NCBI GenBank assembly: GCA_035353815.1
Contig: DAOQAG010000008.1
Coordinates: forward strand, 54,656-118,655
Reading direction: 5' to 3'
Origin: JAKPUX01 sp035353815
Lineage (GTDB): Bacteria > Zhuqueibacterota > Zhuqueibacteria > Residuimicrobiales > Residuimicrobiaceae
DNA length: 64,000 bases
Of this stretch, positions 41,007 through 49,744 are shown piece by piece; position 1 is the first letter of the stretch; the number at the start of each line of letters is the position of its first letter. The notes below the pieces were generated by a model. The model was not told the DNA's origin and did not search any database. It was given only the letters and a program-made list of their open reading frames with translations. The position numbers and the translations under genes are program-made.

Positions 41007-41405
41007 ATGCTGGAATACAGTGTGGTCGTCATCGCCGCTGTCATGGTCCTGACCTGGGTTGCCCTGATCGTGACGCTGTTCTACGTCATCCGCCTGATCA
41101 AGTCCATCCAGCGGTTGACCGAAACCATCCGGCCGCATATTGCGCCGATCAGCCACGATATCACCGTCATCACCCAAAAAACAGCGCGCGTCCTTGAATC
41201 CGTGCAGCGGCAGACGCTGATGATTGAAGAGAGCGTTGATAATGTCCGCCAACTGTCGCGCAACGTCAAGGATTTCGAGCAACATGTTCTGGAAAAACTG
41301 GCCCTTCCCGCTGTAAAACTCTCCCGGTTGGGCCAGGGGATCAAACGTGGTTTCGATGCTGTTTTCGGCCTGCTCGGCCATCGCGACCGCAAGCCATTGA
41401 AATAG
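41007..41405 (+). CDS. DUF948-like membrane-anchored coiled-coil protein
   Basis: A 132-residue protein: one N-terminal membrane helix (residues 5-27), then a long helical region (LIKSIQRLTETIRPHIAPISHDITVITQ and following) resembling DUF948 proteins, which frequently lie beside ytxH. AAGGAG is 10 bases upstream of the ATG. A terminator follows, so ytxH and this gene form a two-gene operon, probably an envelope- or stress-related pair. Function unknown. Confidence 0.75.
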   Translation: MLEYSVVVIAAVMVLTWVALIVTLFYVIRLIKSIQRLTETIRPHIAPISHDITVITQKTARVLESVQRQTLMIEESVDNVRQLSRNVKDFEQHVLEKLALPAVKLSRLGQGIKRGFDAVFGLLGHRDRKPLK

Positions 41406-41419
41406 CCCATCAGAGTAAT

Positions 41420-41456
41420 AACCCTGCTTCGGGATGACCCGGCAGGGTTTTTCTTT
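41420..41456 (+). terminator. Terminator of ytxH-DUF948 operon
   Basis: Stem AACCCTGC / GCAGGGTT with a 14-base loop, followed by TTTTTCTTT. It begins 15 bp after the stop codon. Confidence 0.85.
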
Positions 41457-41522
41457 GCCTCGCGCCACCCAAATCTTCGCCCCCTCTGTCCGGTCCAGTT
41501 CCCGAAATGGAAAGGTTTTCGC

Positions 41523-44500
41523 ATGAAAAAATCTGCTGCCTCTTTTCTGCTCCTGATCCTCCTGCTCATGGCGGCCTCTGGCTTCGCCTCCACCCTGCTG
41601 CTCCGCTTTCCGGCCATTCACGGCGATCAGGTTGTCTTTACCTATGCCGGCAATCTCTATGCCGTCGCCTCCCAGGGGGGCATCGCCCGTCCCCTGACCA
41701 GTGACGCCGGCTATGAGATGTTCGCCCGTTTCTCCCCCGACGGCCGGCAGATCGCCTTCACCGGACAATATGACGGCAATACCGAGGTCTATCTCATCCC
41801 CGCCGCCGGGGGCGTGCCGCAGCGGCTCACCTATACCGCCACCCTTGAACGCGACGAAGTCTCCGACCGCATGGGACCCAATTCCATTGTGATGGGATGG
41901 ACGCCCGACGGCGGGCAGATCCTCTTCCGCTCGCGCATGCGCGAATTCAACGATTTCAAGGGGCAACTCTATCTGGTCCCCAGCTCGGGTGGCATGCCGG
42001 AACAGCTCCCCCTGCCGCGCGGCGGCTTTGGCAGCTTTTCACCGGACGGCCGCCAGTTCGCCTATAACCGCATCTTCCGCGAGTTTCGCACCTGGAAACG
42101 CTATCGCGGCGGCATGGCCGACGATATCTGGATCTATGACCGCGTCAGCAAAAAAACCCGCAATCTCACCAACGATCCGGCCTCCGATCTCTTTCCGATG
42201 TGGGCCGGCGAGCGCATCTACTTTCTCTCCGATCGCGACGAGAGCAAACGCATGAACCTCTTCGTCTGCAACAGCGACGGCAGCGGCCTGCACCAGCTCA
42301 CCCGCAACACCGACTATGACATCAAATTCCCCTCCCTCGGCGACCAGGCCATCGTCTTCGAAAAGGGCGGCGCGCTCTTCCGCTTCGACCTCGCCAGCGA
42401 GACCCTCCACGAAATTCCGGTTACCATCGCGGCAGACCTCGCGGCAAGCCGCTCCGGCTTCGCCGACGTCAGCGGCGCCATCACCAATTACGAGATCGCG
42501 CCGGACGGCCAGCGCGCCCTCTTTGGCGCCCGCGGCGACCTCTTCACCGTGCCGGCCAAATATGGTGAGATCCGCAACCTTTCGCGGACGCCCGGCATCC
42601 ATGAGCGCAACAGCGTCTGGTCACCCGACGGCCGCTGGATCGCCGCCCTCTCCGACCGCACCGGCGAGGATGAGATCTGGCTCTTCCCGCAGGATGGCAA
42701 GGGAGAACCCCGGCAGATCACCCGCAACAGCGATGTCTACAAATACCGGCTGAGCTGGTCGCCCGACAGCCGCAAACTGCTGTGGGCGGATAAAAAGCTG
42801 CGCCTGCAATATGTCGATATCGAATCGCAGATGGTCACCCTGGTCGATACCTCCCGGGTCTTCGAGTTCAGCGATTATACCTGGTCGCCGGGCAGCCAGT
42901 GGATCGCTTACGCCAGGCCTGAAGAGCAGATGATGTCGCGCCTCTACCTCTATTCCCTCGAGACCAGAAGCGCAACGGCTGTCACCGACGGCTGGTTCGA
43001 CTGCTCGGACCCGGCCTTCAGTAGCGACGGACTCTACCTCTATTTTGTCTCCGAACGCGATTTCAACCCCCTCTACAGCCAGGTCGAATGGAACCATATC
43101 TATCGCGACCTGTCGCGGATCTACCTCATGACCCTGAGTAAGGAAACCCCCTCCCCCTTCCAGCCCAAAAGTGACGAGGTCCAGATCAAGAGTCCGGTTC
43201 CCCAGCCCGCAGAAAAAGCCAAAAAGGAATCCGCGGTGGTGGTTACACCGCGCAAAATCGATCTCGACGGCCTGGCACAGCGGGTGGTCGGCCTGCCCAT
43301 CGCCCCCGCGCAATACGGCAGCCTGACCGCCCTCGAACAGAAACTCTACTACATCCGTCGCGGCAGCAAGGATGAAAAGCCGCTGCTGCTGATGTACGAC
43401 CTCAAGGAACAAAAAGAGACCGAACTGGGCCAGATCGACGGTTATGAGGTCTCGGCCAATCAGAAAAAAATGCTGGTGAAACAGGCCGCCGCCTATGCGA
43501 TCATCGATCTTCCCGCGGCACGGATCGAGATCAAGGACAAGCTCGATCTGGCGGGGATGGAGGTCGCTCTGGACCGCAAGGCGGAATGGCGACAGATCTT
43601 TGACGAGAGCTGGCGCCAGATGCGCGACTTTTTCTACGCACCCAACATGCATGGTGTGGACTGGAAGGGGGTCAAGGAGAAATACGGCGCTCTGGTCGAC
43701 CACGTCGCTCACCGCGCCGATCTGACCTATCTGATCGGCGAGATGATCGGTGAGCTTAATTCCGGCCACACCTACGTCGGCGGCGGCGATCTGCCCAAAC
43801 TCCAGCGCGTCAAGCTCGGCCTGCTCGGCGCGCAGATCAGCAAGGATGCGCAGAGCGGATACTTCCGCATCGATCGCATCCTCAAGGGCGAGAACTGGCA
43901 GACCAAAGACCGCTCCCCGCTCGCCGATCTCGGGGTCGCCGCGGCCTCGGGCGACTATATCCTCGCCATCGATGGCCAGTCCACCGCCCGCATGGCCAAC
44001 CTCTACGCCGCCCTGGTCAACAAGGCCGGCAAGCAGGTGGTGCTGACCCTCAACAAAACGCCACAAACGGCCGGCAGCCACGACGCCACCGTCGTTCCGA
44101 TCGAGAGCGAAGCCGAACTCTACTATTATGACTGGGTGCAGAACAACATCGCCCGTGTCACCCAGGCCAGCGGCGGACAAGTCGGCTATCTCCACATCCC
44201 GGACATGGGCACCCACGGCCTCAACGAATTCGTCAAATACTACTACCCGCAGCTGCAAAAAAAGGCCCTGATCATTGACGATCGCGGCAATGGCGGCGGT
44301 AATGTCTCCCCGATGATCATCGAACGGCTGCGGCGCGAAATCACCATGTTCACCTTCGCCCGCAACACCGTCGCCGCACCGGCCCCCGACGGCATGCTGT
44401 GGGGTCCCAAGATCTGCCTGATCGACGAATTCTCCGCCTCCGACGGCGACCTCTTTCCCTATCAGTTCAAGCAGCTCAAACTCGGCAAACTGGTGGGCAA

Positions 44501-44777
44501 ACGCACCTGGGGCGGTGTGGTCGGCATCCGCGGCTCGCTGCCGTTCATCGATGGCGGCTCTTTGAACAAACCCGAATTCTCCCGCTTCGGCCTGGATGGT
44601 CAGAGCTGGATCATCGAGGGTCATGGCGTCGATCCGGATGTCTGGGTGGACAACGATCCCGCGCTCGAATACAGCGGCGTCGACCAGCAGCTGGACACGG
44701 CCATCGCCCTCATCCTCGAGGAGATGAAAACCTGGAAGAACAGCGTGCCGCCGGTGCCGCCCTATCCCGAACGCTGA
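41523..44777 (+). CDS. Secreted tricorn-protease-like S41 peptidase
   Basis: A 1084-residue exported protein with a signal peptide (KKSAASFLLLILLLMAASGFAS). Residues about 25-520 form WD40-like/TolB-like beta-propeller blades (SPDGRQIAFTGQ, SPDGRWIAALSD, SPDSRKLLWAD), followed by the tricorn C1, PDZ (about 760-850) and C2 domains. Catalytic residues can be placed by pattern: Ser747/His749 in LNSGHTY, the probable nucleophile Ser973 in FSASDGD and Glu1032 in EGHGVDPD. Archaeal tricorn degrades proteasome oligopeptides in the cytoplasm; this homologue is exported, so it likely works on peptides in the periplasm or outside. It has its own AAGG site but no obvious promoter. Confidence 0.9.
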   Translation: MKKSAASFLLLILLLMAASGFASTLLLRFPAIHGDQVVFTYAGNLYAVASQGGIARPLTSDAGYEMFARFSPDGRQIAFTGQYDGNTEVYLIPAAGGVPQRLTYTATLERDEVSDRMGPNSIVMGWTPDGGQILFRSRMREFNDFKGQLYLVPSSGGMPEQLPLPRGGFGSFSPDGRQFAYNRIFREFRTWKRYRGGMADDIWIYDRVSKKTRNLTNDPASDLFPMWAGERIYFLSDRDESKRMNLFVCNSDGSGLHQLTRNTDYDIKFPSLGDQAIVFEKGGALFRFDLASETLHEIPVTIAADLAASRSGFADVSGAITNYEIAPDGQRALFGARGDLFTVPAKYGEIRNLSRTPGIHERNSVWSPDGRWIAALSDRTGEDEIWLFPQDGKGEPRQITRNSDVYKYRLSWSPDSRKLLWADKKLRLQYVDIESQMVTLVDTSRVFEFSDYTWSPGSQWIAYARPEEQMMSRLYLYSLETRSATAVTDGWFDCSDPAFSSDGLYLYFVSERDFNPLYSQVEWNHIYRDLSRIYLMTLSKETPSPFQPKSDEVQIKSPVPQPAEKAKKESAVVVTPRKIDLDGLAQRVVGLPIAPAQYGSLTALEQKLYYIRRGSKDEKPLLLMYDLKEQKETELGQIDGYEVSANQKKMLVKQAAAYAIIDLPAARIEIKDKLDLAGMEVALDRKAEWRQIFDESWRQMRDFFYAPNMHGVDWKGVKEKYGALVDHVAHRADLTYLIGEMIGELNSGHTYVGGGDLPKLQRVKLGLLGAQISKDAQSGYFRIDRILKGENWQTKDRSPLADLGVAAASGDYILAIDGQSTARMANLYAALVNKAGKQVVLTLNKTPQTAGSHDATVVPIESEAELYYYDWVQNNIARVTQASGGQVGYLHIPDMGTHGLNEFVKYYYPQLQKKALIIDDRGNGGGNVSPMIIERLRREITMFTFARNTVAAPAPDGMLWGPKICLIDEFSASDGDLFPYQFKQLKLGKLVGKRTWGGVVGIRGSLPFIDGGSLNKPEFSRFGLDGQSWIIEGHGVDPDVWVDNDPALEYSGVDQQLDTAIALILEEMKTWKNSVPPVPPYPER

Positions 44778-44789
44778 GCGGCTGCCTGG

Positions 44790-44866
44790 GCCGTGGCGCT
44801 GCGGCAGCGCCACGGCAAGCGGCTTGCCCTGGATCCATGCAAAACGCCGCGGCCCGTGTTTTTTTT
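44790..44866 (+). terminator. Probable terminator region after the tricorn-like gene
   Basis: A very stable 12- to 13-bp stem (CCGTGGCGCTGC / GCAGCGCCACGG, 44790-44815) starts 12 bp after the stop; a run of eight T follows only at 44859-44866, behind a second short GC stem. The separation of stem and T run lowers certainty. Confidence 0.5.
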
Positions 44867-44867
44867 G

Positions 44868-44896
44868 TTGGGAAAATGAAGAAAAATTCGTACATT
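44868..44896 (+). promoter_or_regulatory. Probable promoter of the EF-G gene
   Basis: Plus-strand TTGGGA, 17-bp spacer, TACATT, with about 46 bases to the start codon. Confidence 0.6.
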
Positions 44897-44942
44897 TAAA
44901 TCTTTGTTTTTCGCGAATTACTTCATTAACTCCGAGCTCACT

Positions 44943-47024
44943 ATGGCTATTGATCTGCAGAAAATGCGTAACATCGGCATCAGCGCGCATATCGATTCCG
45001 GCAAGACGACGCTGACCGAACGTATCCTCTATTACACCCAGAAAATTCACGCGATCCACGAGGTCCGCGGCAAGGACGGCGTCGGCGCCACCATGGATTC
45101 GATGGAACTGGAACGCGAACGCGGCATCACCATCTCCTCCGCCTCCACCAATGTGACCTGGGACAAGCATCCAATCAACATCATCGATACCCCCGGCCAC
45201 GTCGACTTTACCATCGAGGTGGAGCGCTCCCTGCGCGTCCTCGACGGCGCGGTGCTGGTCCTGTGCGCCGTCGGCGGCGTGCAATCCCAGACCCTCACCG
45301 TCGACCGCCAGATGACCCGCTACAAGGTGCCGCGCCTAGCCTTCGTCAACAAATGCGACCGCATGGGCGCCGACCCGGAGCGGGTGACCGAACAGCTGCG
45401 CGACAAACTCGGCCATAACGCCGTGATGATCCACTACCCCATCGGCCTCGAGGCCAATTTCGAGGGGATCATCGACCTGATCCGCATGAAGGCCCTCTAC
45501 TTCGACGGCAGCAATGGCGAGAGCATCCGCGAGGAGGAGATCCCCGCGGCTCTGCGCGACAAGGCGCTGGAAAAACGCGACCTCCTCGTCGACCGCGTCT
45601 CCCTCTACAGTGACGAGCTGGCCGAGGCCTATCTCGAGGACCGGGTCACTGAGGAGCTGATCTATCAGGCGGTCCGCAAGGGCACCCTGGCCCTCGAACT
45701 CACGCCCGTCTTCATCGGCTCGGCCTTCAAGAACAAGGGTATTCAGTTGCTGCTGGACGGCATTGTCAATTTTCTGCCCGCGCCGACTGAGGTCGAAAAC
45801 CGCGCCCTCGATCTCGACGCCGGCGAGACCGAACTCGTCCTCCAGACCGACGGCACCCTCCCCGCCGTGCTCCTCGCCTTCAAGCTCGATGATACCCGCT
45901 TCGGACAGCTCACCTATGTCCGCATTTACCAGGGGACCATCCACAAGGGCGACGAACTCCGCAACAGCCGCTCGCAGCGCAAGGTGCGCGTCGGCCGGCT
46001 CATCCGCATGCACGCCGACGAAATGGAAGATATCACCGAAGCCAGCGCCGGGGACATCGTGGCCCTGTTCGGCATCGACTGCGCTTCCGGCGACACCTTT
46101 TGCGCAACGGATATTAATTTTTCCATGACCTCGATGTTCGTCCCCAACCCGGTCATCTCACTCTCGGTCAAACCCCTGGACAACAAGTCCAGTGAGAATA
46201 TGGCCAAGGCCCTGAACCGCTTCAGCAAGGAAGATCCGACCTTCAAGACCTTCGTCGACCCCGAGACCGGCGATACCGTCATCCGCGGCATGGGCGAGCT
46301 GCATCTCGACGTCTATGTCGAGCGCATGCGGCGGGAGTATGGCGTGGCCATCGAGACCGGCGCTCCGCAGGTGGCCTACCGCGAGAGCATTTCCCAGTCC
46401 GCCGCCTTCGATTACACCCACAAGAAGCAGACGGGCGGCGCCGGCCAGTATGCCCGGATTTGCGGGATGATCGAGCCCTATCACGAGGGCAATTTCGAGT
46501 TCGTCGACGACATCAAGGGCGGCGTCATTCCGACGGAGTATGTCCCCTCCTGCAAAAAGGGCTTCGAGGCCGCCCTGGCGAAGGGCCCGCTGGTGGGCTT
46601 TCCGATCGTCGGCGTGCAGGTGACGATCAATGATGGCAACTACCACCCCGTCGACTCCTCCGACATGGCCTTCCAGACCGCAGCCCAGAGCGCCTTCCGC
46701 GAAACCTACAGCCGCTGCAAGCCAGTCATTCTTGAGCCGATCATGCGCGTTGCCGTCGAGACCCCGCCGGAATTTCAGGGGGCCGTCCTCGGCACCATCA
46801 ACCAGCGCCGCGGCATGATCCTCAGCGCCACCGAGGACCGAAACTTTACCGCGGTGGAAGCCGAAGTGCCCCTGGGCGAGATGTTCGGCTACTCCACGGT
46901 GCTGCGCTCGGCCACCCAGGGCAAGGCGGAATTCACCATGGAATTCAAGCGCTATGCCAAGGTGCCCGAATCAATCGCCGAAGAGCTGAAGAAGGCCTAC
47001 CAGGAAAAACAGAAGCAAAAATAG
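44943..47024 (+). CDS. fusA: Elongation factor G, mitochondrial EF-G1/spdEFG1-like
   Basis: Translocation GTPase of 693 residues with all five EF-G domains. G motifs: HIDSGKTT (16-23), IDTPGHVDF and NKCDRMGA. Several stretches follow mitochondrial EF-G1 and bacterial spdEFG1 rather than ordinary FusA: serine in HIDSGKTT, EVRGKDGVGATMDSMELERERGIT, VLCAVGGVQSQTLTVDRQM and DCASGDTF. It is not next to rpsL, rpsG or tuf, so another EF-G gene, perhaps specialised for ribosome recycling, may exist elsewhere. I chose ATG 44943; only a weak GAG precedes it. No stop-proximal terminator is evident. Confidence 0.93.
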   Translation: MAIDLQKMRNIGISAHIDSGKTTLTERILYYTQKIHAIHEVRGKDGVGATMDSMELERERGITISSASTNVTWDKHPINIIDTPGHVDFTIEVERSLRVLDGAVLVLCAVGGVQSQTLTVDRQMTRYKVPRLAFVNKCDRMGADPERVTEQLRDKLGHNAVMIHYPIGLEANFEGIIDLIRMKALYFDGSNGESIREEEIPAALRDKALEKRDLLVDRVSLYSDELAEAYLEDRVTEELIYQAVRKGTLALELTPVFIGSAFKNKGIQLLLDGIVNFLPAPTEVENRALDLDAGETELVLQTDGTLPAVLLAFKLDDTRFGQLTYVRIYQGTIHKGDELRNSRSQRKVRVGRLIRMHADEMEDITEASAGDIVALFGIDCASGDTFCATDINFSMTSMFVPNPVISLSVKPLDNKSSENMAKALNRFSKEDPTFKTFVDPETGDTVIRGMGELHLDVYVERMRREYGVAIETGAPQVAYRESISQSAAFDYTHKKQTGGAGQYARICGMIEPYHEGNFEFVDDIKGGVIPTEYVPSCKKGFEAALAKGPLVGFPIVGVQVTINDGNYHPVDSSDMAFQTAAQSAFRETYSRCKPVILEPIMRVAVETPPEFQGAVLGTINQRRGMILSATEDRNFTAVEAEVPLGEMFGYSTVLRSATQGKAEFTMEFKRYAKVPESIAEELKKAYQEKQKQK

Positions 47025-47077
47025 CCCTCCGGCGGGCATAGCGCCGGTATTGAAACTGCCACCCCCTTATATCGATG

Positions 47078-47107
47078 TTGCATCTTTGGCCAACTCTGTT
47101 GTATATT
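47078..47107 (+). promoter_or_regulatory. Possible promoter of the P-loop ATPase gene
   Basis: Plus-strand TATATT (47102-47107) with a weak -35, TTGCAT, 18 bp upstream; 49 bases before the start codon. Confidence 0.45.
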
Positions 47108-47156
47108 AAAATAGATTTGCCATTTGAAGCAGCGTACCTTACTTCAGAGGCCTGTC

Positions 47157-47867
47157 ATGCTCAAAGCAGAAATTATCAAGCGCAGTCCAATCCGGATCCT
47201 GGAAAAATCGATCCATGGCGGACTGGGCAAAGGGAATCTTGGCGTCTTTGTGGCCCGCAAGGGCGTCGGCAAGACCGCCTGCCTGGTCCATTTCGCCACG
47301 GACAATCTCCTGCGCGGTCATAAAGCCCTCCATATCTCCTTCTCCGACGATCCCCAGCATATCGAACATTGGTACACCCAGGTCTATCATGAAATCGCCC
47401 GCGCCTACAAGCTGGCGGATGCCATGGAGATTTATGAAGAGATCATCCGCAATCGTCTGATCCTCCACTTCAAGCGCACCGGACTCAACCTCGATGCCGT
47501 CCGCAGCAGTGTCGCCCGGCTGATCCAGGATTCGTCCTTTCAGCCGCAGATCATCATCGTCGACGGCTTCGCCTTTGACAAGGCCAGCGACAGCGATCTG
47601 AACTTCTGGAAGCAGCTGGCGACAGATCATCAAGCGGAGATCTGGTTTTCCGCTACCCTGCCCCCCGATGCCCCACTGAGCGACACCGCCGTCGTTCCGG
47701 CCCCGATCGCCCCGTTCCAGGATATCCTGACGGTGATTATTCTGCTGATCGGCCATCGCGACTATATCGAGCTAAAACTTCTCAAGGATCATGAGGAGAA
47801 GGGAAACGATCGCATGCAGCTCCGACTCGACCCTGGCACCCTGCTCATTGCCAATCGCCGCGTCTAG
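47157..47867 (+). CDS. RecA/KaiC-like P-loop ATPase of unknown function
   Basis: A 236-residue protein. Walker A is ARKGVGKTACLVHFA near residue 40, followed by KALHISFSDDPQHI, and a Walker B-like IIIVDGFAF near residue 140. The overall order (strand, P-loop, helix, then a strand ending in Asp) suggests a compact KaiC/RecA-type fold without the second ATPase domain. I cannot name the family. It is a single-gene unit between a weak promoter and a strong bidirectional terminator. The 3' end carries a 22-bp near-duplication. ATG 47157 has AGAGG 6 bases upstream. Confidence 0.72.
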   Translation: MLKAEIIKRSPIRILEKSIHGGLGKGNLGVFVARKGVGKTACLVHFATDNLLRGHKALHISFSDDPQHIEHWYTQVYHEIARAYKLADAMEIYEEIIRNRLILHFKRTGLNLDAVRSSVARLIQDSSFQPQIIIVDGFAFDKASDSDLNFWKQLATDHQAEIWFSATLPPDAPLSDTAVVPAPIAPFQDILTVIILLIGHRDYIELKLLKDHEEKGNDRMQLRLDPGTLLIANRRV

Positions 47868-47904
47868 GATTTCCTTGCTGGCCTGCTCATGGCCAATCGC
47901 CGCC
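47841..47904 (+). repeat. 22-bp direct repeat at the ATPase gene's 3' end
   Basis: CTGCTCAT(T/G)GCCAATCGCCGC(G/C) occurs at 47841-47862, covering the last codons (LLIANRR), and again at 47883-47904 after the stop, where the copied frame would read LLMANRR. Looks like a local duplication. Confidence 0.7.
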
Positions 47905-47925
47905 TTTAAAATTCACTTACCGGTC

Positions 47926-47963
47926 AAAAAAAAGAGCTCAACTTGCGTTGAGCTCTTTTTTTT
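47926..47963. terminator. Strong bidirectional terminator
   Basis: Perfect 17-bp inverted repeat with eight A, GAGCTCAAC and a four-base loop (TTGC). It ends transcription of the ATPase gene (plus) and, on the minus strand, of the tRNA-Arg gene whose 3' end is 2 bp away. Confidence 0.92.
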
Positions 47964-47964
47964 G

Positions 47965-48038
47965 CGCGCCCGAAGGGACTCGAACCCCCAGCCATCTGAT
48001 CCGAAGTCAGAAGCTCTATCCAATTGAGCTACGGGCGC
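47965..48038 (-). tRNA. tRNA-Arg (anticodon TCG)
   Basis: Loop CTTCGGA in stem TCTGA/TCAGA gives anticodon TCG. Acceptor GCGCCCG/CGGGCGC identical to tRNA-Arg(ACG) in this window; no encoded CCA. Confidence 0.95.
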
Positions 48039-48126
48039 ATACTCTCCGGCCCTCAACCAACACGATCGCAGGCTAATCCTGAACAGCCGGCCTGTTGCCG
48101 GAATGGCCCACCTGCCAGGGCCGGGC

Positions 48127-48202
48127 AAAAAAAAGCGGCCGCCCTTATTTTGGAATGCCTTAGGGGGGTCGGCATTCGGTGGAGGGATAAGGACGGGCCG
48201 CT
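48127..48202 (-). terminator. Long three-part hairpin terminator after the envelope-protein gene
   Basis: On the minus strand, AGCGGCC pairs with GGCCGCT, next an inner CGTCCTTAT/ATAAGGGCG stem, then GAATGCC/GGCATTC around a C-rich loop; eight T follow (48127-48134). It begins 37 bp after the stop at 48239. Unusually long (69 nt) for a terminator, so it might also be a stable 3' RNA. Confidence 0.72.
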
Positions 48203-48238
48203 ATTATGTTAAACAATAATCCGGATTCAATGTTCCCG

Positions 48239-49525
48239 CTATTTTTGCGCTGCGCCGTTCGCCGCTAATTCCCCGGCCGAGGTGCGCGCGCTTATGCGCG
48301 GTGCACTCAGCGCCATACCCAGCCCGGCCTTGAAGGACCAGACCCCTTTTCCGGCGCCCTCCTGTTTCAGCTGGCCGGCGTCCTTGTGCCGTTGCAGATA
48401 TTCAATGGATATCTCCAGGCTGGCGCTGCGGACCAGGCGGTACGCCACGCCGGCGCCGAAACGGGTCGCCGGAGCGCTCTTGCGCGCCATCGTCACCGCG
48501 CTGCCCGCCGCCGGCTGATTCTCCGCCGCCAGATAGTGCCCCCAGGACACCCCCGCCAAAGCGAAGGGCGCGAGCCGGGCCTGCGGCTCGAAAAAGAGCC
48601 GCATATGAAGGCCACTGTGCAGCAAAGCGGGGCCGGAATCGCCCTTCTCCCCATTCATCCTTCCCAGCCCGATCCCCGCGCCCACCTCCAGACGGCTGCC
48701 GAGACGGCAGCCGAGGTTGAGATCATAGCTCGATCCGGCGCGCGGCATTCCCGCCGCAGTGCCGGGAGCGTGGACCAGGCCGGCCGCAAGCGCGAGCGTC
48801 CAGCGCGCCGCGGAGATCGTGCCGAAGCCCGGCTGCGGAGCTGCCGGTGCGCCTCCGGCGGCGCTCGCCAGATTCACCATGCGGGGCATGGCCGCCTCCC
48901 CGGAGGAATGCCCGGCGATATAATTCTTGATCAGCAGAACCACATCCCGATGAATCCGTTCGCACCTCTCGTTGCCTTTTACCGGGGAACGCAAGTGCTG
49001 GGCCGGCTTCGGGGCCGCCGGAACAACCTTCGCCGCAACGGGTGCGGCAGAATTCGGCGCCGCCGGAGCCGGTGCGACCGGCGCCGCAGCATCCACTTGC
49101 ATCGCCGCCGGAGCCGGCGCGACCGGCGCCACAGCATCCGCTGGCATCGCCGCCGGATCCGGCGCGACCGGCGCCACAGCATCCGCTTGCATCGCCGCCG
49201 GAGCCGGCGCGACCGGTGTTGCTGCAACTGGCGCCGCGAGCGCCCTGGCGGTGCCGGCGTCCGGGCCGGAACCAGCCCGCGCCGCAAGCGGCGGCGTCTC
49301 CGCGCTCCTGCCGTGCCAGGGCGGCATCGCCGCCCGCCGCGGGAAGGGAGGTGTCATGGGCTCGGAGACGGAACTGCGCTGGCGCCCTTCCTCCCCGATT
49401 CGGTCGAGTGGAACCATGGCTGTTCTCCCGGTCAGGGCCAGCTGCGGTGGCTTGCTCTGGAGGACCAGAATCATTACGGCCGCCACCAACGCGACCAAGG
49501 TATGCATCCACTTTCCCGCTTGCAT
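48239..49525 (-). CDS. Inner-membrane-anchored Ala/Pro-repeat protein with outer-membrane-like beta-barrel domain
   Basis: A 428-residue protein of unrecognised family. A hydrophobic N-terminal segment (residues 7-23, HTLVALVAAVMILVL) could be an anchor or an uncleaved signal. Residues 40-185 are Ala/Pro-rich with three full 15-residue repeats (APVAPAPAAMQADAV-like), reminiscent of the periplasm-spanning linkers of TonB-type proteins. From about residue 235 the sequence has alternating hydrophobic beta-strands (YDLNLGCRLGSRLEVGAGIGLG, FGAGVAYRLVRSASLEISIEYL) as in small outer-membrane barrels. An envelope protein is likely; the exact role is unknown. ATG 49525 has GGGAG directly upstream. Confidence 0.65.
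   Translation of the reverse strand: MQAGKWMHTLVALVAAVMILVLQSKPPQLALTGRTAMVPLDRIGEEGRQRSSVSEPMTPPFPRRAAMPPWHGRSAETPPLAARAGSGPDAGTARALAAPVAATPVAPAPAAMQADAVAPVAPDPAAMPADAVAPVAPAPAAMQVDAAAPVAPAPAAPNSAAPVAAKVVPAAPKPAQHLRSPVKGNERCERIHRDVVLLIKNYIAGHSSGEAAMPRMVNLASAAGGAPAAPQPGFGTISAARWTLALAAGLVHAPGTAAGMPRAGSSYDLNLGCRLGSRLEVGAGIGLGRMNGEKGDSGPALLHSGLHMRLFFEPQARLAPFALAGVSWGHYLAAENQPAAGSAVTMARKSAPATRFGAGVAYRLVRSASLEISIEYLQRHKDAGQLKQEGAGKGVWSFKAGLGMALSAPRISARTSAGELAANGAAQK
49059..49217 (-). repeat. 45-bp tandem repeat (3.5 units) within the envelope-protein gene
   Basis: Units at 49059-49103, 49104-49148 and 49149-49193, with a partial unit to about 49217. Units differ at only a few bases and keep the reading frame, encoding 15-residue Ala/Pro/Val repeats. 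Confidence 0.88.
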
Positions 49526-49744
49526 TTCTCCCGGCTCTTGTTACAAAATGGTACATCAAAGAGACAATAGTGTAACCGTCCACCCATACGGCCGGCGGCA
49601 GCTACAATTTGCATGCTTGTTTTTTAATTAATTAAACCAAAGACGGTCCTGCCACAGCAGTGAACCGTACAGAAGCAGCAAATAGCATGCCAGAGCGAAG
49701 ATGCAGCAGCAGGGGGAAGAGAAGGATAATGCAGAGGTTGGGGC

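Noticed and set aside
49059..49217. CRISPR-like array
   Set aside because: Repeats are head-to-tail 45-bp units without spacers and in frame within a coding sequence; they encode Ala/Pro repeats.
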